Positions 27,321 through 35,385 of a stretch of DNA of 64,000 bases are shown here, one piece after another; within the stretch, counting starts at the first letter, position 1; each line of letters opens with the position of its first letter. Made by a program: the position numbers and the translations under genes. Source of the stretch: CAZLBC01 sp964557575 (GTDB lineage: Bacteria > Planctomycetota > Phycisphaerae > SM23-33); the NCBI GenBank assembly GCA_964557575.1, contig CAZLBC010000014.1, forward strand, positions 11,816 to 75,815. Reading direction: 5' to 3'. The notes under the pieces are model-generated. The model made no database searches and was not told the origin of the DNA. It saw only the letters and a program-made list of their open reading frames with translations.

Positions 27321-27788
27321 TCATTCCTTCAGGTCGGCCGGGTTCTGCCCCTCCTCTATGCAGCCGATTTTACGGACGCGCCTGCCGTGCCGGCCGTCTC
27401 CCTCGAATGCCGTTTCCAGCCAGTTTCCGACTATTCTCCTCATCAACTCCTCCCCCATGACATCGCTCGCCAGACACAGGATATTCGCGTTGTTGTGCCG
27501 GCGGGACAACTCCGCGCTGAGTTCATCGTGGCACAGCGCGGCACGGATACCCTTTATCTTGTTGGCGGAAATGCTCATGCCGATGCCGCTGCCGCAGATA
27601 AGGATGCCCATCGCCGTTTCACCGGATGCAACGGCCTTGCCGGTAATATACGCCACGTCGGTGTAATCGCAGCAGTTGCTGTCGTGGGTACCCTTGTCGT
27701 CGACCTCGTGGCCGAGTTCCTTCAGAAAAAGCGTCAGTGCCGCTTTTGCAGAAACACCCCGGTGATCGGATGCGATAGCGATTTTCAT
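27321..27788 (-). CDS. rpiB: Ribose-5-phosphate isomerase B
   Basis: A 155-residue RpiB/LacAB-family isomerase interconverting ribose-5- and ribulose-5-phosphate. Visible landmarks are KIAIASDHRG at the start, the active-site cysteine in DYTDVAY...ILICGSGIGMSI and SRRHNNANILCLAS. Its ATG at 27788 overlaps the stop codon of the upstream TsaC/phosphatase fusion (TGATG), which indicates translational coupling. The same order, tsaC-type gene, arginine-phosphatase gene, rpiB, is known from the Bacillus subtilis ywlC-ywlE-ywlF region, which supports the assignment of both genes. Confidence 0.95.
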   Translation of the reverse strand: MKIAIASDHRGVSAKAALTLFLKELGHEVDDKGTHDSNCCDYTDVAYITGKAVASGETAMGILICGSGIGMSISANKIKGIRAALCHDELSAELSRRHNNANILCLASDVMGEELMRRIVGNWLETAFEGDGRHGRRVRKIGCIEEGQNPADLKE

Positions 27789-28936
27789 CACAAATTGAAT
27801 CCCTTCAGTATCGCACGAACAGACCGTTGTATCCGGTCGGCCGTTTTGCAGTAGATCTCAAGACCCGCGCCGACAGGATCTTCGATATCACCGTCAAGAT
27901 CCAGCCTGCGTATTTCCACGCCGACATCGCCGGACAATCGGCAGGTATCGGCCACGTGATCAGCAGTCATACATAGTACCAGATCGCATGACGTAATCAA
28001 GTCCGGGGTGCACATTCTGGATCGGTGAGACCGTATGTCGGCTCCCATCCTTCCGGCGGCTTCGATCGCCTCGGCTGTCGGGGAAAAACCTTCCGGCGCG
28101 GCGATTCCGGCGGACACGATTTCAATCCCGCGCGCTGTCAACTCGTCAACGCCGCAGCCCAGGGTTTCCGCGATGATCTTCGCGGCAATTCCCGCGGCCA
28201 TGGGACTCCTGCACGTATTGCCGGTACAGACAAAGCATATTTTCCGGCGCATCATCCGGAAAATCATCCTCTCGTCGTAAACCCCGGTGCGAACGAACGC
28301 CACCCCCTGATCGTCGAGACTGACGATGGTGCTGTCTTTTCCGTAACGGGCCGTACCGCCGTCTACCAGCAGATCGACACCACTCGCGAGTTCATCCGAA
28401 ACCTCCGATGCATCTCGCGGCGAACGCTCTCCCGCGAGATTCGCACTCGGGGCGACGACCGGGCCGTCGACCGCGGCCAGCAGCCGGGCGGCGAAGGCGT
28501 GGTCGGGGCAGCGCAGGCCCACCCGATCGCCGTGCGTCAGGGATTCGTACAATCCGGGCACCGTCGATAAACGACGATCCGCGAAAGCGCCGCCCGTTTC
28601 AAGCAACACGGTCAGGGGTCCCGGCCACGCCCGGCGGATAAGCATCCGGCCGTCAAGCGGTATATCACGAACGTATCGGTGCGACTGTTCGGCATCCGGG
28701 ATGTGAATACTGAACGGGGCGTGGGGGCGGGATTTCAGTTTACGCAACCGGTCCATCGCGCCGGGCGCCGAAGCGAGGGCGGCAATGCCGTAGACCGTTT
28801 CGGTGGGAAAGACGACGAGGCCACCCGCGTGCAGACAATCCGCCGACTTTCTGACGGCGTCGTCGAGCGCGCGGCCGCCGGTGATATCCAATGTTGGTAT
28901 ACTCAATTCGCTATTCCGTATCCACTGAACACACAA
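27788..28936 (-). CDS. Fusion of threonylcarbamoyl-AMP synthase (TsaC/YwlC) and YwlE-like arginine phosphatase
   Basis: One 382-residue frame joins two enzymes. Residues 1-220 are Sua5/YciO/YrdC: GGLVVFPTETVYG, KLKSRPHAPFSIHI, RAWPGPLTVLL, VVAPSANLAGE and DGGTARYGKDSTIV. This enzyme makes threonylcarbamoyl-AMP for tRNA t6A. Residues 228-382 are a low-molecular-weight phosphatase with the P-loop CTGNTCRSP (C237 nucleophile, R243) and the DP acid region IEDPVGAGLEIY. The threonine at 241 is the residue that makes YwlE prefer phospho-arginine; tyrosine phosphatases usually have isoleucine or leucine there. The start is poor: no ATG or GTG exists before the conserved core, only TTG at 28936, 28906 or 28888. 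Methionines 228-229, preceded by GAGAGG, could permit internal initiation of a free phosphatase. Confidence 0.9.
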   Translation of the reverse strand: MCVQWIRNSELSIPTLDITGGRALDDAVRKSADCLHAGGLVVFPTETVYGIAALASAPGAMDRLRKLKSRPHAPFSIHIPDAEQSHRYVRDIPLDGRMLIRRAWPGPLTVLLETGGAFADRRLSTVPGLYESLTHGDRVGLRCPDHAFAARLLAAVDGPVVAPSANLAGERSPRDASEVSDELASGVDLLVDGGTARYGKDSTIVSLDDQGVAFVRTGVYDERMIFRMMRRKICFVCTGNTCRSPMAAGIAAKIIAETLGCGVDELTARGIEIVSAGIAAPEGFSPTAEAIEAAGRMGADIRSHRSRMCTPDLITSCDLVLCMTADHVADTCRLSGDVGVEIRRLDLDGDIEDPVGAGLEIYCKTADRIQRSVRAILKGFNL

Positions 28937-28981
28937 TCCGCGTGAACGGGCGCGCGGTAATGCCGCAACCCCCTCGCACCG

Positions 28982-31066
28982 TCACCCGTTTTTCAAGAGT
29001 CTCGACGCTTCCACTGAACAGGGCGATTCGGCATACTCTTCCAGTATTCTCTTCAGGCATTCGACCGCCCGGTCTTTCTGCCCCAGCTTCACGTGAGCCT
29101 TCGACGCGAGGATGAGCAGTTCCGGGGCATACTGGCTTTCCGGATTCACCCCCACCAGTCGCTGGGCCTTCAGCAGGGCGCAGCGATATTGTTCCATTGC
29201 ATACAATCGCCGCGCGTCCAGCAGCGCCAGGTAGCCGGTGAGTTTGTCCCCGGGCATCGCCTCTTCCCATGCCCGCACCATTTCCGCCGCCGCCTCCATC
29301 TCCCCCCGGCGCACGTAATCAACTATCTTGTGAGCGAAATCCCCCCGCGCAATCGCCGGATTTTCGACCGCCTGCTTCCCCCGCCGCCCTGCTGCCGCAT
29401 AGCGCTTCCCGGCCTTCTGATACTCGCCGCGGGCCAGATGAACATCTCCCAGTCCGATGACCGCCGCCCTCTTTTTCAATCCATCCGCCTGTTTGTGGAC
29501 CTTCTGGTAAATCTCCTCGGCCTTCGTAACATTGTCCTGTTCGTCAAGGAGGATATCCGCCGCCTGCAGCATGAACGCCGACGATGCGCCGACATCACGG
29601 GTCATTTCAGACGCCCGCAGCAGCGCCTGTGCGGCACCGGCCGGTTTTTTGTATGCGAAAAGAACCTCCGTACAGGCCGGCATGACAAGGTTGAGTTGTT
29701 TGGCGGGCGCCTTTTCCCGGGCCAGAAATGCCTGTGCGGCCCGCAGAACGTCTTTCTTCATTCCCGCGCGGTGGAACAGCAGAACGGCTTCGGCGTTGGC
29801 CCCCGACGACATGTTCGACACGTCGTAATTCAGAACGATTGATGCATAGAGCGTGACCTGCTCGATGTCTTTGGCGGTCCTCCTGTCCCAGGGCCGCTCG
29901 ACATGAAGGACGTGAATCCGTTCGAACGATTTTCTCCCGTACGACCCTTTCAGCGTTACCGTGTAGGTGCCGTCCTCCAGGTACACATGATCGATTTCGT
30001 TTTCCGACGCCTTCGAGGAAATACCGTCGCCGAAATCCCAGTGCCATTTCATTTCGCGGGGGACCGTACCCGTTTGTACGGCCTTGAAAATATACCGCTG
30101 GTGATAACGATTTTTCAGGAACGCCTCCCCGGCATGGGTCACGAAAAAATCGATATCCACGACCCCGCCCTTCTTTTCGATGGCCCCGGCGGTACCGCTG
30201 AAAAAGGGAAGGAATGCCCCGCCGGGAATAACGCGTATCTTCTCTTCACCCGGCGGCCGCCAGGCAACCACCACGCGGGGATCGTGGTGCTTGTTTACGT
30301 GGTAACAGACCAGCGTGTGCACCCCCTTCTCGATCCGCAGGGTCCCCCGGAACTTCGACTGCCTGACCGCGCCGTGCCAGCCCGGTTTTTTTACCACCAG
30401 CTTCTCGTCAATAACCAGAAACGAGGCGTGGTTGCTGGTGATGGAAAACAGGTACTCGCCGTCCGCCGGGCAATCCAGGAATCCCGTATACCGGGAAACG
30501 ATGCTGCTCTCCGGACCAAAGGGATTGTACCCGAGGTAGATCCTCGTCCTCATTCCCCGCCCGATCATTCCCCCCTTTTTCATCGCCCGTTCCAGTGTTT
30601 TTTGCGCATCGTCGAGATTGTTGGCGTTGCCGCCGGCGTACTTCCACATCTCCAGCAGTACGCCCCGCCGAACAGCAAGCCGCGGAGAACCGTCTTCCGC
30701 GGCCTCGCTGTTTCCGAAGTAGGCGAAATAGGTGTCTTTCCCCGGTCGCAGGCCGAAGGCAATTTGCACGGTATCCCCCGGCCCCATCGCCAGGATGCGC
30801 GTCGGGCACACGGTAAGATCGGACGCAATGACGCGTATATCCCCGCCCCGCTTACCGGCAAGCCCGCCGGTCCTGAAGGTGGCGACCCCCACGTCGTCGC
30901 CCGCGTAGCCGGTGGCCTTCCGGTAATTCTGTACGGTCAGCCGGCACCGGTACGGCCACCGCAGCTTCCACCACTGCGCCTGCGCCGCGGCGGGCGAAAC
31001 CGCCGATAATGCCGCGTAAAGAAACAGCAGCACCTTTACAAAATGCACTAAAAAGGTATCTTTCAT
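28982..31066 (-). CDS. Secreted multidomain protein: DUF2341-like, PA14, PKD and TPR regions
   Basis: A 694-residue exported protein. A signal peptide (to about residue 29) precedes a DUF2341-like beta domain (WWKLRWPYRCRLTV through DTYFAYFGNSEA). A PA14-type module follows at about 150-290 (GFLDCPADGEYLFSITSNH, IEKGVHTLVCYHV). A PKD domain (WHWDFGDGISSK, HVYLEDGTYTVTLKG, about 345-385) and a helical C-terminal half of tetratricopeptide-like repeats from about residue 420 complete it. PA14 and PKD modules commonly bind carbohydrate or act as spacers outside the cell; the TPR part suggests it assembles with other envelope proteins. No catalytic motif was found. Start chosen at ATG 31066; GTG 31084 is possible. 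Confidence 0.82.
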   Translation of the reverse strand: MKDTFLVHFVKVLLFLYAALSAVSPAAAQAQWWKLRWPYRCRLTVQNYRKATGYAGDDVGVATFRTGGLAGKRGGDIRVIASDLTVCPTRILAMGPGDTVQIAFGLRPGKDTYFAYFGNSEAAEDGSPRLAVRRGVLLEMWKYAGGNANNLDDAQKTLERAMKKGGMIGRGMRTRIYLGYNPFGPESSIVSRYTGFLDCPADGEYLFSITSNHASFLVIDEKLVVKKPGWHGAVRQSKFRGTLRIEKGVHTLVCYHVNKHHDPRVVVAWRPPGEEKIRVIPGGAFLPFFSGTAGAIEKKGGVVDIDFFVTHAGEAFLKNRYHQRYIFKAVQTGTVPREMKWHWDFGDGISSKASENEIDHVYLEDGTYTVTLKGSYGRKSFERIHVLHVERPWDRRTAKDIEQVTLYASIVLNYDVSNMSSGANAEAVLLFHRAGMKKDVLRAAQAFLAREKAPAKQLNLVMPACTEVLFAYKKPAGAAQALLRASEMTRDVGASSAFMLQAADILLDEQDNVTKAEEIYQKVHKQADGLKKRAAVIGLGDVHLARGEYQKAGKRYAAAGRRGKQAVENPAIARGDFAHKIVDYVRRGEMEAAAEMVRAWEEAMPGDKLTGYLALLDARRLYAMEQYRCALLKAQRLVGVNPESQYAPELLILASKAHVKLGQKDRAVECLKRILEEYAESPCSVEASRLLKNG

Positions 31067-31210
31067 CTTCGTACCGCTTTCCACCGGAAACGCGCCGATA
31101 ACGGCCGCGGGATGTCCGGCACTCGCGCGTTTTATTTTAACGGCTGGCGGCGGACATTGTCATGCTTTAATTTCATACCGCCCGCAACACGGCGGTTACG
31201 GAGAACGTCG

Positions 31211-31804
31211 ATGCCACCGTACAAGGCGGTTATTTTTGACATGGACGGCACCCTGATAGAACCGATGCTCGACTTCGACGCGGTCCGGGCCGATCTGTCC
31301 ATCCCGCCGGGGCAGGACATTCTCGATGCCATTTCCCGCATGGAACCCACGCGAAGCCAACGGGTCGCCGACCGGCTGATCGCCGTCGAGACGGCGGCCG
31401 CACACAAAGCGACACTCCACGAGGACGCACCGGAAATGCTTTGCCGACTGCGCCGCGCCGGGCTCAAAACGGGCCTGTTGACGCGAAACTCGCGACCCGC
31501 GGTGGACATCGTGTTCGAACGCACCGGGCTTCCGGCATTCGAACTTATCCGTTCCCGCGAGGACGGCATGACGAAACCCGACCCGGCCGGCATTATTGAA
31601 GCCTGCGCCGTGCTCGGCACCGAACCCCGGGAAACCCTCTGTGTCGGGGATTATATTTACGATATCATCGCGGCTAACGCGGCCGGCGCCGTCAGCGTGC
31701 TCATGGCAACATCCGCGCGGTGGCGCGAATTCAAAAAAGAATCCGATTTTGTTATCCACCAATTGTCGGAACTTGAGCACATCGTGGGGAATGGAGTGTC
31801 CTGA
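31211..31804 (+). CDS. HAD-family hydrolase, phosphoglycolate-phosphatase-like
   Basis: A 197-residue haloacid-dehalogenase superfamily phosphatase. Motif I is FDMDGTLIE with the nucleophile and acid aspartates, motif II is the T of GLLTRNSR, motif III the lysine in DGMTKPDPAG and motif IV the CVGDYIYD aspartates. The short helical cap between motifs I and II is of the Gph/PGP type, but the substrate cannot be read. Start ATG 31211 (MPPYKAV) has GGAG about 9 bases upstream; upstream in-frame codons to 31112 have no family support. Its stop codon is 1 base before the GTG start of the ABC permease, so it may be the first gene of the transport cluster. Confidence 0.87.
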   Translation: MPPYKAVIFDMDGTLIEPMLDFDAVRADLSIPPGQDILDAISRMEPTRSQRVADRLIAVETAAAHKATLHEDAPEMLCRLRRAGLKTGLLTRNSRPAVDIVFERTGLPAFELIRSREDGMTKPDPAGIIEACAVLGTEPRETLCVGDYIYDIIAANAAGAVSVLMATSARWREFKKESDFVIHQLSELEHIVGNGVS

Positions 31805-31805
31805 C

Positions 31806-33026
31806 GTGTATCTTCCGCTCGCCAATATCATGCACCATAAATCACGGAGCCTCCTGTGCGCCGGCGGTATCGGTATCGCCACCTGCATGCTGGTGGCACT
31901 GACCGGTCTTTCCCGGGGCAGCCTCTACGAAATAGCGGAACGGATGGAATCGGTCGACGCGGAGCTCATCGTCGTGCCCCCGGGAACGTCAAACAGCGTG
32001 CCGACGCTGAGCGGTATCAAGCTGCACGAAAAGATCGCCCCCAGAATCGAAAAGGATTTCCCCGATCTGGTTCATCGCGCCGTCCCCGCCTTCATCTACA
32101 CGATGAGGCTGGCGGGCCAGGACCAGCGGGTAATAGCCGTTTCGCCGGATGACTGGAGCATGTTCTCCCGGAATCACGAGATCGTCGAAGGCCGCCTGTT
32201 CGACCCGGAAAACAGGTTCGGCACCTGGCTCGAACAATTCAAGACCGCGCCGGCCGACAGCGACGAGATCTTCGAATTGACCCCCGCCGACCTTTCCGAC
32301 CCGGCCCACGACGGCATGGAAATCGTGATCGACCAACGGCTTGCCGACGCCGGGGGATACCGCTGCGGGCAGACAGTGACCGCGTCAAACCATGAATGGA
32401 CGATAACCGGTATCGTCGAAACCGGGGTCACCACGCGTATCTTTATGCCTCTCAGGACGGCGCAGGAACTCTTCGGCATCGGGGACATTACCAAGTGCAC
32501 GATGATTTTCGTCAAGCTCAAGGCACTGCCGCCGGGCATGACCGAAAGCCAGGCCGCGGAGAAGATCGGCCGTGCCTACGGCCTCGATGTCATGTCCATG
32601 AAGCGATATCGCGGCTTTCTCGAGCAGAAATTCGGCATCCTGTTCACCTACGTCGACGCCGTGAATATCATAGCCCTGTCGATCGCGTTCCTGTTCGTTA
32701 CCAGCACGCTCTACACGATGGTCCTGCAACAGCGGCGGGAAATCGCGATCCTCAAGAGCTGCGGCGCCGGTCCCGCTTTCCTCGTCTCGCAGGTGGTTGC
32801 CGAATCGATCATGATTACCGGCACGGGAGCGGCGGCGGGGATCGGGGGAAGCTTCGCCGCCGGCTGGGCGATCGAAAAAATAAAACCGCTCCTGACCGTC
32901 GATATTTCGATGACCTGGGTAGTCACGGCCCTGGCCGCCGCCCTGCTCGGCGCCCTGCTTTCGGCCGCATATCCGGCGTGGCAGGCGCTGCGAACCGACA
33001 TGGTCGAGGCCATGCGCTATGAATGA
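31806..33026 (+). CDS. FtsX-like ABC transporter permease (MacB/LolC-E type)
   Basis: A 406-residue inner-membrane permease with the type VII (MacB/LolCDE) topology. One N-terminal transmembrane helix (LLCAGGIGIATCMLVALTGL) is followed by a periplasmic domain of about 220 residues. Three C-terminal helices follow (VNIIALSIAFLFVTSTLYTM; ESIMITGTGAAAGIGGSFAA; TWVVTALAAALLGALLSAAY). The conserved tail PAWQALR.D.VEAMRYE is the FtsX family end. The GTG at 31806 has GGAG upstream; ATG 31791 within the HAD gene is an alternative start. The stop overlaps the ATPase start by 8 bases. Such permeases extrude lipoproteins or other periplasmic substrates by mechanotransmission. Confidence 0.9.
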   Translation: MYLPLANIMHHKSRSLLCAGGIGIATCMLVALTGLSRGSLYEIAERMESVDAELIVVPPGTSNSVPTLSGIKLHEKIAPRIEKDFPDLVHRAVPAFIYTMRLAGQDQRVIAVSPDDWSMFSRNHEIVEGRLFDPENRFGTWLEQFKTAPADSDEIFELTPADLSDPAHDGMEIVIDQRLADAGGYRCGQTVTASNHEWTITGIVETGVTTRIFMPLRTAQELFGIGDITKCTMIFVKLKALPPGMTESQAAEKIGRAYGLDVMSMKRYRGFLEQKFGILFTYVDAVNIIALSIAFLFVTSTLYTMVLQQRREIAILKSCGAGPAFLVSQVVAESIMITGTGAAAGIGGSFAAGWAIEKIKPLLTVDISMTWVVTALAAALLGALLSAAYPAWQALRTDMVEAMRYE

Positions 33027-33708
33027 CCGGAACACAATCATCGGCGCCCACCGGCTCTGCAAGTCATACGGCCGCGGCCCCGCCAGGGTCGCGGCTCTGA
33101 CCGGCCTCGAACTCGACGTGCGGGACGGGGAATTCGTCGCCGTCATGGGGCCCAGCGGCTGCGGAAAAAGCACCCTCCTCCACGTGCTCGGCCTGATGAC
33201 ACCGCCCGACAAGGGAGATCTGCTGCTGGACGGGCAGCCGGTTCCGCAAAACGAATCCGGCAGAATGCTGATCCGGCGCGACATGATCGGCTTCATTTTT
33301 CAGGGATTCAATCTCATCGGGTCCCTCACGGCGAAGGACAATATAGCCATCTCTCTGAAAATACGCGGCATAAAAACCGACGACAGGATCGGCGCTCTGC
33401 TCGAACAACTCGGCATCGCCGGTGTTGCGCACCGGAAACCCGCGGAGATGTCCATCGGCGAGCAGCAGCGTACCGCCATCGCGCGGGCGATTGCACACGA
33501 CCCGAAAATCATACTCGCGGACGAACCCACCGGTAACCTTGACCGGGGAAACACCACCAGGCTTCTCGACTGTTTCCGGGACATACACGCCGCCCGGGGA
33601 CATACCATAGTGATGATAACACACGACCCGAATGTCGCCTCCTGCGCGGAACGAGTACTTCACATGGACGACGGCCGCTTGCACGGCGAACCCGGGGACA
33701 TATCGTGA
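33019..33708 (+). CDS. ABC transporter ATPase of the LolD/MacB class
   Basis: A 229-residue nucleotide-binding subunit. Walker A GPSGCGKST, the Q-loop FIFQGFNLI, Walker B IILADEPTGNLD and the H-loop VMITHD are intact. The ABC signature reads MSIGEQQR instead of the common LSGGQQQR; SxGEQQR variants exist in MacB/YtrE-like ATPases, so activity is expected. The first gene overlap is with the permease (8 bases) and the second with the VTT protein (GTGA, 4 bases), so stoichiometric coupled translation is likely. Because the cluster has one permease gene, the transporter is probably a homodimeric MacB-like unit rather than LolCE heterodimer. Confidence 0.94.
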   Translation: MNDRNTIIGAHRLCKSYGRGPARVAALTGLELDVRDGEFVAVMGPSGCGKSTLLHVLGLMTPPDKGDLLLDGQPVPQNESGRMLIRRDMIGFIFQGFNLIGSLTAKDNIAISLKIRGIKTDDRIGALLEQLGIAGVAHRKPAEMSIGEQQRTAIARAIAHDPKIILADEPTGNLDRGNTTRLLDCFRDIHAARGHTIVMITHDPNVASCAERVLHMDDGRLHGEPGDIS

Positions 33709-34454
33709 CGGGCCCTCACCCCGCCGCCCCGCTTCCGGCGGTTCGGCACGGCGGCGCTATTCGCACGCGCCGCTGGTTCGCCTTTTTCGCGGCCTGGCTG
33801 GTATCACTCCTTGCGGGATGCGTGCTCATCATGCTGCAGGACCCGCCCAACCTCGATTTCTCCGGGTGGGCCGCATTCAAGAAATCCGTCAACGCGACGC
33901 CGGCTGCGCTGCGATTGATGATCATCGCGCTCTACCTGTCTTTGGCCTGCACATTTACCCTCCTCAATACGAGCTGGCTCATTTCGGCGGCGGCCATTGC
34001 ACCGGGTATCACCGGCGAGTTGTACTCCACGGTATTTCTGATATCTGTCGCGGGGGCCGCGGGGAGCACCGTGGCCAACCTGAACGATTACCACATCTTC
34101 ACGCTGATGCTGAGAAGCAGGCGCATAGCGAAGATCAGGAACACCCGCGGCTACGCACTGGCCGAGCGATGGTTTTCCGGCTACCCCTTCGGCATACTGA
34201 TGTTTTTCAATATTGCCCCGATCCCCGTGGACGTGTCCCGACCCCTTGCCGCAGCCTACGGGTATCCCCGGACGCGATTTGCCGCCGCGAACTTTTTGGG
34301 CCGAGCAATACGATATGGTATCATAGCCGCCCTGACGTACATGCTCGCGGACCACGGCTGGATAGCAACGGTTTGCCTCATCGCCGTCGCCGTCCTTATT
34401 GTCCTGGTCAAACTGGCGATCAGATTAGTCGAAAATTACGGAAAGAGACAATGA
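33705..34454 (+). CDS. VTT (DedA/TVP38-like) multi-pass membrane protein
   Basis: A 249-residue inner-membrane protein with about six hydrophobic segments and the VTT-type core: re-entrant regions LLNTSWLISAAAIAPG, SVAGAAGSTVAN and FFNIAPIPVDVSRPLAAAYG. VTT/DedA proteins include lipid scramblases and flippases; the conserved prolines and the G..A...G patterns are visible. The GTG start at 33705 overlaps the ATPase stop by 4 bases, and its stop overlaps the LolA-like start (ATGA). The tight coupling suggests a lipid- or lipoprotein-handling job with the adjacent ABC transporter. This role is inferred from context. Confidence 0.82.
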   Translation: MTGPHPAAPLPAVRHGGAIRTRRWFAFFAAWLVSLLAGCVLIMLQDPPNLDFSGWAAFKKSVNATPAALRLMIIALYLSLACTFTLLNTSWLISAAAIAPGITGELYSTVFLISVAGAAGSTVANLNDYHIFTLMLRSRRIAKIRNTRGYALAERWFSGYPFGILMFFNIAPIPVDVSRPLAAAYGYPRTRFAAANFLGRAIRYGIIAALTYMLADHGWIATVCLIAVAVLIVLVKLAIRLVENYGKRQ

Positions 34455-35317
34455 ACAGCAAACCGGTCATACTACTGTGCATCATCGGCATACGAGCGAT
34501 TTCATTCGGTGCCGCGGCGAAGGAGAACAAACATCCTCAGCCCGACAGCTCCTGCGATAACCGGACATCCGATGTTGAAAAACCGGCGCCCTCCGCCTCC
34601 GCCGAGGTCAGGGCCATCCTCAACCGTCTCGAGCGATCGGGGAAAACATACGAATCCTTGAAGGCCGACCTGGTGTACACGGTGGTATCGCCCCTGACCG
34701 GGGATACCCGCACGCGGACGGGGTGGGTCGCGTTTCACAACCCGACCGCTGAAGCGACCGGTTCGTCTTCCGCGCGGTTTCGCATATCCTTCAAGACCCT
34801 GAAACTCGGCAACAAGCCCGCTACCGACAACCGGATAGATTACCTGTTCGACGGCAACTGGCTGACCATTGCAAAGCACACGATCAAATCCATGACACGA
34901 ATCCAGGTTGCGGCGAAAGGCGAGAAGATCGATGCCCTGAAGATCGGCGAGGGCCCCTTTCCCGTGCCGTTCGGACAGAAGGCGGACAACGTCATCAAGA
35001 TGTTCGAAACGATCACGCGTAACACCAAAAAGGGCGACCCCGAAAACACGGATTATCTCAAGCTGGTCCCCCGTCGTGAACACAAGGAAGAGATCAATTT
35101 TGTCCGCCTTGAAATGTGGATAGACCGCGAGAACAATCTTCCGGTCAGGATTCACAGCAGGGACCACAACAAGAACACTACCCTGGTCACGTTCAACAAT
35201 ATCAAAACCGATGCTGAAATCAAATCCGCTGTCTTCACGATGAAAAAACCCCCGGGCTGGGATCTGACCATCGAACGCAACAAGGGAACCGTCATCGAAG
35301 GATCCGAACTGCCCTGA
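34451..35317 (+). CDS. LolA-like periplasmic lipoprotein carrier
   Basis: A 288-residue exported protein with a signal peptide (KPVILLCIIGIRAISFGAAA) and a LolA-type half-barrel domain. Features include the opening helix ILNRLERSGKTYESLKADLVYTVVSP, the beta-strand pairs WVAFHNP, RFRISFKT and YLFDGNWLTI, then VRLEMWIDRENNLPVRI and LVTFNNIKTDAE. LolA accepts lipoproteins from the inner-membrane ABC transporter and carries them across the periplasm. It is the last of four overlapping genes (permease, ATPase, VTT, carrier). No LolB was found. A related function, such as carrying another lipid, is possible. Confidence 0.82.
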   Translation: MNSKPVILLCIIGIRAISFGAAAKENKHPQPDSSCDNRTSDVEKPAPSASAEVRAILNRLERSGKTYESLKADLVYTVVSPLTGDTRTRTGWVAFHNPTAEATGSSSARFRISFKTLKLGNKPATDNRIDYLFDGNWLTIAKHTIKSMTRIQVAAKGEKIDALKIGEGPFPVPFGQKADNVIKMFETITRNTKKGDPENTDYLKLVPRREHKEEINFVRLEMWIDRENNLPVRIHSRDHNKNTTLVTFNNIKTDAEIKSAVFTMKKPPGWDLTIERNKGTVIEGSELP

Positions 35318-35385
35318 CCGTACCGCATACCGCACCGGTAACGGTGACGACGAACCGCCGAGTAACAGATAAAGAGGTCACACGG

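Noticed and set aside
28911..29270. Short open frames overlapping the PA14-PKD gene's 3' end
   Set aside because: They are antisense or out-of-frame shadows with no family similarity or ribosome site.
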